Below the pieces are notes generated by a model, which saw only the letters and a list, made by a program, of their open reading frames with translations, had not been told where the DNA came from and did no database searches. 64,000 nucleotides of DNA, taken from positions 372,001-436,000 of the forward strand of contig NZ_JBEFZF010000001.1 of the NCBI RefSeq assembly GCF_046524175.1. The letters are read 5' to 3'. Positions 11,701-19,388 of the stretch are shown here, piece after piece. The stretch's first letter is position 1; every line of letters begins with the position of its first letter. The stretch comes from Spongiivirga sp046524175. GTDB lineage: Bacteria; Bacteroidota; Bacteroidia; Flavobacteriales; Flavobacteriaceae. The position numbers and the translations under genes were made by a program.

Positions 11701-12399
11701 TTTTAAAGCTCCTTTACCAATAATAGCCAAGGTTGCACCGTTAAATAAGGCCAAAAAAATCTGTTCTACTGAAGCATCAAAGTAGTAATTAGAAAATTGT
11801 AATATTTTCTCAGTATGGTCAATTCCGTATAACTCCGTTTGGGCGGTAATTAAGTTTATTACCGATTGCTGTTCTATCATTACCCCTTTAGGGTTTCCCG
11901 TAGTACCTGAAGTATAAATAATGTAAGCAAGATCTTCATGAGAAATCAAACTTGACAACGGGGTATCAGGCAAATGTTGTTCTTGAGATTGAAAATCTCT
12001 TAAAACATCAGTATCGATAGTTACCTTGCAATTACTGTCTTTTATTATGAAAGCTTTCCGCTTTTCTGGATAATCAATTGAAATCGGTACGTAGGCTGCA
12101 CCTACTTTTAAAATACCCAGTATGGAGATAATTAAAAACTCACTCCTATCAATCATTAAACCAATCAGATCATGGTTTGATACTGAATAAGTATTGGCAA
12201 GATAATGCGCAAATTTGTTAGATAAGTCATCAATCTGTTTAAAACTTAATTCTTTTTCTTCAAAAATTACCGAAATGGCATTAGGGGTCTTTTCGACTTG
12301 TTGTGCAAATACATCGATAATAGATTTTCCTTTTTGAAAATCCATCTTTGTATTATTATAGGTCTCTAAAAGTTGTTGATCTTTTTTAGATAATTGCAT
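5737..12399 (-). CDS. hybrid NRPS-PKS: A-PCP-KS-AT-ACP-aminotransferase
   Basis: This 2220-aa initiation and extension protein has no condensation domain at its N-terminus. Adenylation (about 25-500; YTSGTTGNPKG, AYGPTENT, Lys492) loads PCP Ser548 (GGSS). The ketosynthase (about 606-1030) has Cys778 in SACSTS plus VEAHGT and SNMGH. The acyltransferase has Ser1224 in GHSIGEF and an HAFHS motif (His1323), which indicates malonyl-CoA. The ACP carries Ser1552 in GLDSL. The C-terminal third is a PLP aminotransferase of the glutamate-semialdehyde type (about 1700-2150; Lys2000 in TYGKVIGGG), as in McyE of microcystin synthesis. It ends in a GNPAWFIPD tail, which in McyE-type proteins bridges to a C domain. 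Inferred result: a beta-amino acyl chain handed to the C-A-PCP-TE protein. The first A-domain code, read by hand, is D-A-E-N-V-G-A-V-T-K, which leans towards a basic residue (low confidence). Confidence 0.93.
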   Translation of the reverse strand: MQLSKKDQQLLETYNNTKMDFQKGKSIIDVFAQQVEKTPNAISVIFEEKELSFKQIDDLSNKFAHYLANTYSVSNHDLIGLMIDRSEFLIISILGILKVGAAYVPISIDYPEKRKAFIIKDSNCKVTIDTDVLRDFQSQEQHLPDTPLSSLISHEDLAYIIYTSGTTGNPKGVMIEQQSVINLITAQTELYGIDHTEKILQFSNYYFDASVEQIFLALFNGATLAIIGKGALKNHELPSFINNHQITHLNATPSYLETLPSLSHLKSVKRVVAGGEASSIKLAKRFIEFCDFFNAYGPTENTVTSTLYKYVDEGTNQQSLSIGKPIGNVKAYIVSSNLNLIPLGEAGELCLSGEGLARGYLNLPELTNEKFIDNPFLKGEKLYRTGDLAKWRPDGTIAFLGRIDDQVKIRGYRIELGEIETYLNALPSVERGVVVASTHFGQNPVLVAYLQSSITEKNIDTLKAQLGEQLPDYMIPSIYMWVDKFPLTPNGKVDKKSLPTPKYVRPESAPLLKRARNSKEDLMVEVWQSVLNIPNIGINDNFFEMGGSSILTQKLSASLSKEFDTTIAVTKIYQFPTIAKLSEHLGFFEKQTTKSNIVRNSKKNSTADIAIIGMAGRFPGAESIKELWEVLKNGKETISFFTPEELDKSIPENIRNAQNYVAARGIVPSAKAFDARFFGINPKLASAMDPQQRLFLEIAWEVLEQTGHLPKHFDGSVGVYAGTGTNTYYINNVLPNKELVQQVGSVQANTVNDKDYIATRTAYHLNLKGPAVSVHSACSTSLLAIAEAVEAIRTGQCDVALAGGSSVTAPMNSGHLYQEGSMLSANGRCRTFDAKGTGTMFCDGAGVVLLKSLDEAEKDNDQIYAVIKGIGLNNDGGDKGSFTAPSIEGQSNAISKALIDANVNPNEISYVEAHGTATPLGDPIEMEGLHKAFGDTKKKGFCAIGSIKSNMGHLTAAAGVAGVIKTALSMRHNKIPASLGFEVPNPKIDFDNSPFYVNNTLTDWITDQPKKAGISSFGVGGTNVHIVLEEYRKKDTSKSISTKPAQLLTWSSKSSASQELYKKSLGYYLKETNDSLSDVSFTLQTTRDVFKHRSFMVTSDKKSAAEKILSEKSIHIKSKELKVLPNDLIFMFPGQGSQFLQMGLDLYTHEPVFKDSIDACADFILEEFDFDLRTIIYPNNHSDDAVNTLKDTRYTQPAIFAIEFALAQLWMSWGIQPNILTGHSIGEFVAAHLAGIFDLEDALRLITRRGKLVSELPGGSMLSIRASAAEVKKSLPDTLSMAAINSDNLCVVSGTEHDIREYIEMLKEENIPSIFLATSHAFHSYMMNPVLSTFEDEVKKINLKIPRIPIISTVTGKWLKDEEATDPLYWVNHLRDTVQFSDALDTMIALGNPILLEVGPGKALTTLAYQKKESKKLTAIPSLPIPKRNENAYHTVLHATGELWLNGIEPNWKDCYEIDKMRKVSLPSYAFDKKPCWVEPPMIENNTYNNIQTTASNTVINNVTAPLPEVKKTVMRKTIILKEIEEIISDTSGIDLESSEYDLSFLELGLDSLVLTQMAIACKNKFDVAVTFRQLNDQYGSANLLADHLDETLPADKFAPEATESIPPAANTVNNTHQHNNSVIQQTVMPSANYSDQNSALNLIAQQLQLLGQQINLLQGGNSSTTSIPIVGQNDVHTPAKSPLKKTENSVSKDDRTEAEKKEHKKPFGASPRIEKNAAEMDSKQKQFLDQLILSYNKKTAKSKASSQEHRSYMADPRVVTGFKPMTKEMVYPLVIEKSAGNRLWDIDGNEYIDALNGFGSCLFGHQPDFIKDVLHKQIDLGFEVGPQHPLAGEVCKLLCELTNHERAALCNTGSEAVLGAIRIARTVTGRSLIVAFTGSYHGINDEALVRGSKKHKTFPAAAGILPSSVQNVLVLDYGTEESLRIIKERAHEIAAVIVEPVQSRRPEFQPVEFLKEVRAITKESETVFIWDEIITGFRMHLGGTQALFDIRADIATYGKVIGGGISIGAILGDAKYMDALDGGYWQYGDQSFPEVGVTYFAGTFVRHPLALASCKASLEFMKEKGSALQDRLNNMVKNFAFDLNIEFSKRKLPMVINYFGSLWRVKFLEDIPYAELFFVLMREKGIHIWDGFPCFLTDAYNDDDLAKIKKTILECIDQLITADILPASDKPTENKVRTNSKSLNTPPVPGAKLGLDDEGNPAWFIPDMKNEGDFLKIDL

Positions 12400-12598
12400 A
12401 CCAGTACATTTTTAGTAACCTAGATTTTTGACTGTAAAGGGATGTTAAGACGCCAATTAAACTTAGAGGTCTTAATGATTAGGATTTAATTTCTAAGTCT
12501 AAAGTAAGACTGTAAAAACAAATACATTGAGATTATCGTTGAATGAGGCATAAGTCTAGATTAAGTTAAAAAAAACAAAACCTTGTGTAAATAAAAGG
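12400..12598. other. gap between methyltransferase and hybrid synthetase
   Basis: These 199 bp hold no credible gene. A short inverted repeat (AACCTT...AAGGTT) lies just after the methyltransferase stop and could slow transcription, but it is too weak to call a terminator. I found no perfect TAnnTTTG box on the minus strand, so I cannot say whether the synthetase has its own promoter. Confidence 0.4.
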
Positions 12599-13453
12599 TT
12601 AATTTGAAGCTCCATTAAAGCTCATAAAATGAGGGAAACCTTCTTCTTTGTGTTTAGAATGATGCCATATTTTAAACCCTGATTTTTTTAGTAAATGAGG
12701 ATAATTATGAGAAAATGAGCGTTCTGCACCATACACTTGAGAAGCTTTTTGCTTTTCAAGATTATGATTTGCGCATATGGGTTCGATAGTAACGATTAAA
12801 ATGTTTTTTAAGGTACCGAGGTAATTAAAAAAATCTTGAAGTTTTTCTTCGGTAAAATATTCCAGAACACCACGAAAGGTTACTAAAATCATATTGTCAT
12901 GTCCCTGCTTTTTAAACCATTCAAATCCGTCGTCAGCTACAAATTTTAGTCTAGTATTATCTTTATACTTCTCGTTGTTTTTTTCTGTTTGAATTTCGCT
13001 CAAATCGATACCTACAAAGTTCTCTATAGTGTTAAAATGGTTAGATAAATAGTCTAAGACAATACCATTGCCCGAACCAATTTCTACTAGTGTTTTTACT
13101 GGGGTTTGAGACTCACTAATTTTGTTTTTAAGTGTATCAAATATAAACTGTGTTCTGGGTAAGTGGTTTTCTTGTAGTTCGTTTTCGGTTGCCGAGAAGA
13201 AAACATGTCCTTGGTTTATCCAATAATTATCATGTAGCTTTGATAGCTGAGAGGGATTGTTTCTTTTTTCTACTTTTTTTAATATCGCCCTTCTCATCAA
13301 GCGATCTCCAAATGATAGTTTATGGTCCTTCATGATGACCGTAAGTCCTTCATGCTTTAATCGCGCTGCCTTTTTTGGTAAGAAGAAAACAAGAACATTA
13401 CCAAGAGTGTTAGCAAGTAAGTTAACGAGAGCCGATCTGATATTATTTTTCAT
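12599..13453 (-). CDS. class I SAM-dependent methyltransferase
   Basis: This is a 284-aa protein with the SAM-binding glycine motif VEIGSGNGIVLDYL near residue 140, an acidic residue after the next strand (GIDLSE) and a later VTFRGVLEY strand. The N-terminal hundred residues are basic and not recognised. It lies 199 bp upstream of the hybrid synthetase on the same strand, so it may be the first gene of the natural-product operon and could methylate the product or a precursor. A sugar methyltransferase of the polysaccharide locus is an equally fair reading. The acceptor (O, N or C) cannot be told from the sequence. Confidence 0.75.
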   Translation of the reverse strand: MKNNIRSALVNLLANTLGNVLVFFLPKKAARLKHEGLTVIMKDHKLSFGDRLMRRAILKKVEKRNNPSQLSKLHDNYWINQGHVFFSATENELQENHLPRTQFIFDTLKNKISESQTPVKTLVEIGSGNGIVLDYLSNHFNTIENFVGIDLSEIQTEKNNEKYKDNTRLKFVADDGFEWFKKQGHDNMILVTFRGVLEYFTEEKLQDFFNYLGTLKNILIVTIEPICANHNLEKQKASQVYGAERSFSHNYPHLLKKSGFKIWHHSKHKEEGFPHFMSFNGASN

Positions 13454-13754
13454 ATTGTTTTAAGAAATTCTTACTTCGATCGTGATGATAAAAAAACTTA
13501 TTTACATTTCTTACACAAATAGGACGATTGGATCAATTATTAGTTATTTGAAGAGATTACGTATCTGAATATTTTTTGGTGAGGGCTAAATATTAATTTT
13601 TAATTCGTAAATAAATATCGCATATAACGAATATTATGAGGTTTTTAAAGAGTTGATGGTTTTTATTAAAAAATGTTATGGTAAGTTCGTCCGCTGTTAA
13701 AGTGTGAATGTTTATGTCGATGTTTTTTTAGGAAGATTTCATTAGGTTATTGAT
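13454..13754. other. divergent intergenic region between the two acyl/peptide clusters
   Basis: This 301-bp AT-rich stretch separates the divergently transcribed methyltransferase (minus) and GNAT-like gene (plus). It must contain promoters for both directions if each cluster is an operon. I see near-matches but no exact TAnnTTTG element on either strand, and no strong palindrome. No gene is supported here. Confidence 0.5.
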
Positions 13755-14840
13755 ATGAAGGAAAAATTGAAACTGGTAGCGGTTACCAAAAATGACATCA
13801 AAAAAGCATTGGCAGAAAATACCTATTGGCAGGAGTCGAAATATATCCCTTTTTCAAAAAGTAAAGCGGCGTGGCTTCTGCGCAATGACCGAATAGATGA
13901 CAACGATGTATGTGCCATTCTTGGTTTAGAAGGCCAGATTTTAGTATCGTTTATTTTTATGATTCCAGATATAATCCGAACAGAAAACGGATTGAGAAAA
14001 ATATATTGGAGTTTAAGATGGTGGGTGATCGACAAGCATAAAGACACAATTTTGCCAACGTATACTCGAAAAAAATCTTTGAAGGCAATTAATAACCAAA
14101 TCATTGTTCGTTATCTGGGAGAAGAGGTTGAAGCTTTCTACGAAAAACAACCATTTACAAAAGTGGGATCACGAAGGCGCTTTTTCATAGTTTTTAGTTT
14201 AGATGCGAATCTTATTTTATTAAAAAAGCCAACGCTACACTTCTTAAAACCAATACTGAAGTTTTTTGAAAAACTTTCCTTCAAGACGATTCAAATACTA
14301 AATAAACGAATTGCTAGTAAGAAAAAAGGCGTGTACACTTATCAATATTTAGAGGAATTAGATAATGAAACATGGGAGTTTTTAAAGCAGCATACTATAG
14401 ATGATATTGTGCCAAAAACTATGGAATACGTTAATTGGCAAATTGACAATACTCAGTATGAAAATATAGAGAGTAACAGCCAAAAGCATATTTGCCTTGT
14501 TGGTAGTATATCAAATAAAATAGGTAATACAAGTTTGAGTATTTTAGTAAAAGGTACTGTTGTTGGATTTTTATCATATTACATTAATGGCAGCGAGTTC
14601 ATTGTCCGCTATTTTGTTTTTGATAATGATTTTAGAAGTATTTGTGTGGATGCTTTAATGGAGAACTTTATTAAATCAAATTCTATTGTTTTACAAACAG
14701 AAAATGACTTTTTAGGACAAGAAATAAAAAAGCGATATCATAAAATATTTAGTAGAGAAAAAAATATTGTTTCTTTAGTCCATAATGATCTTAATATTAA
14801 CGCACTTACGATCCGTGATCATGATGGCCAATTTGCATAG
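13755..14840 (+). CDS. uncharacterised protein, possibly GNAT-like
   Basis: I do not recognise this 361-aa protein with confidence. It has no signal peptide. The middle (about 120-200) is rich in aromatic and basic residues (VGSRRRFFIVFSLD, hydrophobic LHFLKPILKFFEKL). The C-terminal third (GTVVGFLSYYINGSEFIVRYFVFDNDFR) has the strand pattern of a GNAT acyltransferase core. It heads a tight plus-strand run and is followed after 9 bp by an adenylating enzyme, so an acyl-transfer role in that pathway is plausible. The function is inferred only from position and fold resemblance. Confidence 0.6.
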   Translation: MKEKLKLVAVTKNDIKKALAENTYWQESKYIPFSKSKAAWLLRNDRIDDNDVCAILGLEGQILVSFIFMIPDIIRTENGLRKIYWSLRWWVIDKHKDTILPTYTRKKSLKAINNQIIVRYLGEEVEAFYEKQPFTKVGSRRRFFIVFSLDANLILLKKPTLHFLKPILKFFEKLSFKTIQILNKRIASKKKGVYTYQYLEELDNETWEFLKQHTIDDIVPKTMEYVNWQIDNTQYENIESNSQKHICLVGSISNKIGNTSLSILVKGTVVGFLSYYINGSEFIVRYFVFDNDFRSICVDALMENFIKSNSIVLQTENDFLGQEIKKRYHKIFSREKNIVSLVHNDLNINALTIRDHDGQFA

Positions 14841-14849
14841 ACTCATCAA

Positions 14850-16361
14850 ATGAATTTTTTAAATCATCTTTTTAATTCCTTTAAAGAAAACGAGAGTGTG
14901 GAAGCATTTTGCATTAATGATGTATTCTACACTTATGGTGATTTGATGAGAACGATTAATGTGATTAGAGCACTTTTAAGAGAGAAATCATTAAAAGATG
15001 AATGTCATTTTGGTCTTATAACGAATAATGATTTAGAAACATACGCAACAATTTTCGCCCTTTGGTTTGAGGGAAAGGCTTATATACCCATAAATCCGAA
15101 CCATCCCAAAAAAAGAAACCAAGAAATTCTAGCCGATATAGATATCCGCAACATTTTTAACTCGTCCAACGAACAGTTGAGTTATCAGGATGGTTACAAT
15201 GAGATATCAACAAGAGGTTTTTCATCGATGTCAAATCAACATCTTTTCGGAGCTATCACCTTCGATGAAAAAGCAATTGCATATATTATTTACACCAGTG
15301 GTAGTACAGGTAAGCCCAAAGGAATTCCGATAACATTTGGAAATTTGAATGCTTTGTTTTCTGCCATTAATAGTGATGCTATTTTCAAATTGAATAAAAA
15401 GGATCGGTGCCTTCAGATGTACGATCTTACATTTGATGCTTCCTTAACGGCATTTTTGCCAGGGCTTTTTGTAGGAGCTTGTATTTACACAGTTCCTCCC
15501 AATAGTATGAAGTATTTCAAGATACTAAAGCTTATTGCTCAATACGAACTTACGGTATTAAAAATGGTACCTTCTATCATTTATTATTTAAAACCATATT
15601 TTAAGAAAATACATGCTCCAAGTGTTCGATATTGTATTTTTGGTGGTGGCAAACTGTTTGAGGACATAGTACTAGATTGGATGAAGAGTATTCCAAATGC
15701 TAAGATACTGAATCATTATGGCCCCACAGAGACAACCGTTTGCAGTAGTTATTATGCATACGATCAAAGCAGTGTGAAAAAATTCCAAGGTATTTTATCC
15801 ATTGGAAAACCATGGCCTCATTTGGATTATTTGATTGTTGATGAAAATGGTCAGGAATTGGGAATAAATGAACATGGAGAACTTTGTATTGCGGGTGAAC
15901 AGTTAACCAAAGGCTACCTGAACAATCCTAAAAAAAACAGTAGTTCATTTTTCGATAAAAATGTCAACGGTGTTGTCAAAAGGTATTATAAAAGTGGTGA
16001 TATTTGTTATCAAAGCGATGACGGGAATTATATGTATGTTGGTCGGATTGATTTTCAAGTAAAAATAAGAGGTTATCGAGTGGAATTATCTGAAATAGAA
16101 TATCATGCCAAGGCTATAAGTAATTCACCCGACATTCTTGTTATCGATATATTGAATGCATTAAACAACGCTGAACTAGCTTTGGTAACTACCAATGATA
16201 AGCTGGATTTTAATCCAGTTATTGATTACCTAAAAACAAAAGTACCTGACTATATGGTTCCAACAAAAGCGTTTAAGATATCTGATTTTCCTCTCAACCT
16301 AAATGGTAAGATTGATCGCGAAAAAGTAAGAGAATCATATTATAATCAAAACAAACAATGA
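14850..16361 (+). CDS. stand-alone amino-acid adenylating enzyme (DltA-like)
   Basis: This is a single adenylation domain of 503 aa, the usual size for a free-standing enzyme that makes an acyl-AMP and loads a separate carrier protein. Motifs: YTSGSTGKPKG, HYGPTETT, KSGDICY, GRIDFQVKIRGYRVELSEIE and Lys487 in NGKID. The Asp in LTFDAS, which normally holds the alpha-amino group, is present and points to an amino-acid substrate. The hand-read code (D-A-T-M-I-G-H-V-C-K) matches no residue I know. The stop overlaps the start of the ACP gene (ATGA), a strong sign that the two act together, as DltA does with DltC. Confidence 0.88.
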   Translation: MNFLNHLFNSFKENESVEAFCINDVFYTYGDLMRTINVIRALLREKSLKDECHFGLITNNDLETYATIFALWFEGKAYIPINPNHPKKRNQEILADIDIRNIFNSSNEQLSYQDGYNEISTRGFSSMSNQHLFGAITFDEKAIAYIIYTSGSTGKPKGIPITFGNLNALFSAINSDAIFKLNKKDRCLQMYDLTFDASLTAFLPGLFVGACIYTVPPNSMKYFKILKLIAQYELTVLKMVPSIIYYLKPYFKKIHAPSVRYCIFGGGKLFEDIVLDWMKSIPNAKILNHYGPTETTVCSSYYAYDQSSVKKFQGILSIGKPWPHLDYLIVDENGQELGINEHGELCIAGEQLTKGYLNNPKKNSSSFFDKNVNGVVKRYYKSGDICYQSDDGNYMYVGRIDFQVKIRGYRVELSEIEYHAKAISNSPDILVIDILNALNNAELALVTTNDKLDFNPVIDYLKTKVPDYMVPTKAFKISDFPLNLNGKIDREKVRESYYNQNKQ

Positions 16362-16606
16362 GTCAAGAAACCCTAATAAGTAGTGTAACTAAAGTTTTTG
16401 AAGCTGTTTTAGAACATACTAATTTTTCCCTTTCTAGAGAGACGACAGCAGCTGATGTTGATGGTTGGGATTCTGTAACCCACATTATGATAATTTCAGA
16501 GATTGAAAAAACATTTAAAATAGAATTTGATTTGATGGATTTAATGGATATGGACAATGTTGGAGATTTATTAGATACCATTGAAAAAGAAATTTCAGAG
16601 AATTAA
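16358..16606 (+). CDS. acyl/peptidyl carrier protein
   Basis: This 82-aa acidic protein has the four-helix carrier layout and the pantetheine-accepting Ser39 in GWDSVTH. It is the expected partner of the adenylating enzyme it overlaps and would carry an activated amino acid or acyl group as a thioester. It needs a phosphopantetheinyl transferase; the Sfp-type gene at 924 is the one visible in the window. It is followed after 20 bp by a FemAB-like transferase that could use the loaded carrier as donor. Confidence 0.88.
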   Translation: MSQETLISSVTKVFEAVLEHTNFSLSRETTAADVDGWDSVTHIMIISEIEKTFKIEFDLMDLMDMDNVGDLLDTIEKEISEN

Positions 16607-16626
16607 GATTCATTTGTACTGCAATC

Positions 16627-17724
16627 ATGAAGATAAAATCAGACTTATCCCTTAATGTTTTAAAAATTGAAACAGGTAAAGATGAACTTCGTTATCAAGA
16701 AATAGTATCTGAATTTAAGTTTAGAAATCCATTTAACAGTCTTCAATTTATTAGAAAAACTAAAGAAGACGATCACACACTTCATTGTTTTGTTTTAAAT
16801 AGGTCCAACGTCCCCGTTGTTTTAATGCCTGTATACCTAAGGCCTGTTTACATAGAGGGTACAAAATCGGTATACAAAGATGCTACATCTCCTTATGGAT
16901 ATAGTGGACCAATGTATGATCCTGATATTGATAACGAAAGCTTAGATTTTTTCTGGAAGGAAGTTGATAATTGGTATATAGATAATGATGTAATTACAGA
17001 GTTCGTACGATTTAATTTAGATTATAACTATCGTTGTTATACAGGTTACCTAGATCCTTCTTTAGTTAATGTTAGGGGGAAACTACGTCCAATTGATGAT
17101 ATATGGGAAAACTTTAAGCAGAAAGTACGAAATAACGTGCGAAGAGCCCTTAAAAATGATTTGAGATTTGAAATATTTTATGGTGATATAAATCCTGAGA
17201 TATTATCAACCTGTAGATCTATATATATTAGAACGATGGAACGCAATCTTGCTGATGAAAAATATTTTTTCAGTGAATCATTTTTCAAGAAGTTTGAGTT
17301 GCTAGCTAAGGAAAACCCTAAAAACTGTGCAATAGCATTTGTTTACAAAGAAAATACACCCATTAGTACAGAAATAATGTTATTGTCAGAACGTTCCATT
17401 TATTCATACTTAGGTGGCACAGAATCAGAGTATTTTGGATTACGTCCAAACGATTTTTTAAAGTATAGTACAATGAAATGGGGGCATAGTATTGGAAAAA
17501 AATATTATGTTTTAGGTGGTGGAAGAGAAAATAAGGATGGTTTGTATGCCTATAAAAAGTCTTTTTACCCAAAAGATCAAGATGTTTTGTACTATACCGG
17601 AAGAAAAGTAATTAATGAAAAAGTATATCGTTCGCTAATATCGGATGGTAATGATCTCAATGATGCCCAGCTTGAACACAGGATAGTAAATACTTATTTT
17701 CCTGCTTATAGGGCTAACGAATAA
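16627..17724 (+). CDS. FemAB/GNAT-like acyltransferase
   Basis: This 365-aa cytosolic protein has hallmarks of the FemAB-like double-GNAT group found in polysaccharide loci: a basic helix KVRNNVRRALKND near residue 170 and a C-terminal LGGGRENKDGLYAYKKSF stretch. Members transfer aminoacyl or acyl groups to amino groups of cell-wall or sugar precursors. Placed directly after the adenylating enzyme and carrier protein, it is the best candidate for moving the activated group onto a sugar amine. The acceptor is unknown. Confidence 0.7.
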   Translation: MKIKSDLSLNVLKIETGKDELRYQEIVSEFKFRNPFNSLQFIRKTKEDDHTLHCFVLNRSNVPVVLMPVYLRPVYIEGTKSVYKDATSPYGYSGPMYDPDIDNESLDFFWKEVDNWYIDNDVITEFVRFNLDYNYRCYTGYLDPSLVNVRGKLRPIDDIWENFKQKVRNNVRRALKNDLRFEIFYGDINPEILSTCRSIYIRTMERNLADEKYFFSESFFKKFELLAKENPKNCAIAFVYKENTPISTEIMLLSERSIYSYLGGTESEYFGLRPNDFLKYSTMKWGHSIGKKYYVLGGGRENKDGLYAYKKSFYPKDQDVLYYTGRKVINEKVYRSLISDGNDLNDAQLEHRIVNTYFPAYRANE

Positions 17725-17745
17725 AAAGTAAAACAACACGTAATA

Positions 17746-18717
17746 ATGAATATACTTGTTACTTCAGTCGGTAAAAGAGTCTCTTTAGTAAACATGATAA
17801 AAAAAGAACTGACGAAAGTGTACCCGAAAGGTAAAGTATTTGCTGTTGACACTAATCCTAAACTTTCTGCTGCTTGTGAAGTTGCCGATGCATGTTTTGC
17901 AGTTCCTAGAGTGAATGAATCGGACTATTTTTCAAGGCTTTTGGACATTTGTTTGGATAGTAAAATTACACTCATTATTCCTACTATTGATACAGAATTG
18001 GAGCTGTTAGCTACTAATGAAAAGGTATTTTTGGATTATGGGATTAAACCGGTAATTTCTTCATTGGATTTTGTTAAACGTTGTCGTGACAAAAGACTGA
18101 TTCATGATTTTTTGAAAGAAAAAGGAGTAGAAATTGCAAAAGAATATCGCAAAGACGCATATGAACTTCCCTTTTTTATAAAACCATTTGACGGAAGCCG
18201 AAGCGTTGATACGTTTATCATTAAAAAAGAAGAAGATATCACCCCGTATCATTTATCAAATGATAAATTAATGTTCTTAGAATATCTGGATCATGATTTT
18301 TATGAAGAATACACTTGTGATTTGTATTATAATAGCGCCAACAAACTGTGTTGTGTCGTTCCTAGAAAGAGAATAGAAGTGAGAGATGGGGAAGTGAATA
18401 AAGGAAAAACTGAGCGTAATGAGCTCATTCCATACCTCCAAAAACATCTGGGGCATGTTGAAGGAGCAAGAGGGTGTCTTACCGCACAGTTTTTTAAGCA
18501 CAAAGAAAATGGAAGAATTGTTGGGATAGAAGTAAATCCAAGATTTGGTGGAGGTTTTCCGCTTACCTATCTATCTGGGGCGAACTATATAAAATGGATT
18601 ATTGAAGAGTACCTTTTTGGTAAAGAAATTGAAGAAAATTTCGATGTTTGGGAGGATAACTTATTAATGCTACGTTATGATAATGAAATTTTAGTGCATG
18701 ACTATAAAGATCAATAA
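17746..18717 (+). CDS. ATP-grasp domain ligase
   Basis: This 323-aa protein starts with a Rossmann-like pre-ATP-grasp domain (ILVTSVGKRVSLVNMI) similar to carbamoyl-phosphate-synthase-like proteins in capsule loci. An ATP-grasp fold follows (PFFIKPFDGSRSV; metal-binding GIEVNPRFGGGFP near 265). Such enzymes join a carboxylate to an amine through an acyl-phosphate. It could supply or attach a carboxylic substituent in the decoration pathway. It overlaps the HAD gene by 20 bp, which indicates co-translation. Confidence 0.8.
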   Translation: MNILVTSVGKRVSLVNMIKKELTKVYPKGKVFAVDTNPKLSAACEVADACFAVPRVNESDYFSRLLDICLDSKITLIIPTIDTELELLATNEKVFLDYGIKPVISSLDFVKRCRDKRLIHDFLKEKGVEIAKEYRKDAYELPFFIKPFDGSRSVDTFIIKKEEDITPYHLSNDKLMFLEYLDHDFYEEYTCDLYYNSANKLCCVVPRKRIEVRDGEVNKGKTERNELIPYLQKHLGHVEGARGCLTAQFFKHKENGRIVGIEVNPRFGGGFPLTYLSGANYIKWIIEEYLFGKEIEENFDVWEDNLLMLRYDNEILVHDYKDQ

Positions 18718-19354
18718 GGATACTGTAATAGTTTTCGATTTAGACGATACTTTATATAATGAAATAGAGTACCTGAAATCTGCTTTTGAAGAAATAGCCT
18801 ACCAAGTTGATCCTGATGATGGCCTACAACTATATGCAAAAATGTTTTCAATGTATAGAGACAATCAAGATGTCTTTAAATATTTAGTAGAAAACTACCA
18901 TAAGTCAAAAAAACAGCTGTTGGAGGTTTACAGAAATCATAAACCTTCGATAAAACCATTCTACCGAGTTGCAAAGGTGATTGAAGAGATTAAGGCTCGT
19001 AATGGCAAACTAGGACTTATTACTGACGGTAGGGTAGTCACCCAAATGAACAAACTAAAATCTCTTGGGCTTTTAAGCCATTTTGATAAAATTGTGATTT
19101 CTGAGGAAATAGGGAGTGAAAAGCCATCAATATCCAATTATCATGCAATTCAAAATCATTTTAAAGCTTCTCAATATTGGTATATTGGGGATAATTTTAA
19201 AAAAGACTTTGTTACGGCTAAACAACTGGGCTGGAAAACCCTGGCATTACTTGATAATGGTCTAAACATTCATAAAACAAATCACTTATATTTTGATCTA
19301 GAACATATTCCAGATTTTATGATTAAATCTTATGCTGACCTACTAATTGATTAA
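18698..19354 (+). CDS. HAD superfamily hydrolase
   Basis: This 218-aa phosphatase-type protein has the catalytic pair Asp14 and Asp16 in VFDLDDTLY, motif II in GLITDGR and motif IV in YWYIGDNFKKDF. It has a helical cap between motifs I and II (subfamily I type). It probably removes a phosphate from a small metabolite of the same pathway. Its start lies inside the ATP-grasp gene. The substrate cannot be inferred. Confidence 0.85.
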   Translation: MTIKINKDTVIVFDLDDTLYNEIEYLKSAFEEIAYQVDPDDGLQLYAKMFSMYRDNQDVFKYLVENYHKSKKQLLEVYRNHKPSIKPFYRVAKVIEEIKARNGKLGLITDGRVVTQMNKLKSLGLLSHFDKIVISEEIGSEKPSISNYHAIQNHFKASQYWYIGDNFKKDFVTAKQLGWKTLALLDNGLNIHKTNHLYFDLEHIPDFMIKSYADLLID

Positions 19355-19388
19355 TTGACTACAAATGAGTATTCAAATTAACTAAATT

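Noticed and set aside
5737..12399. Fatty-acid starter as in iturin-type synthetases
   Set aside because: The N-terminal domain is an amino-acid adenylation domain with the conserved Asp and a GGSS-type PCP, not an acyl-CoA ligase type, as far as hand reading shows.
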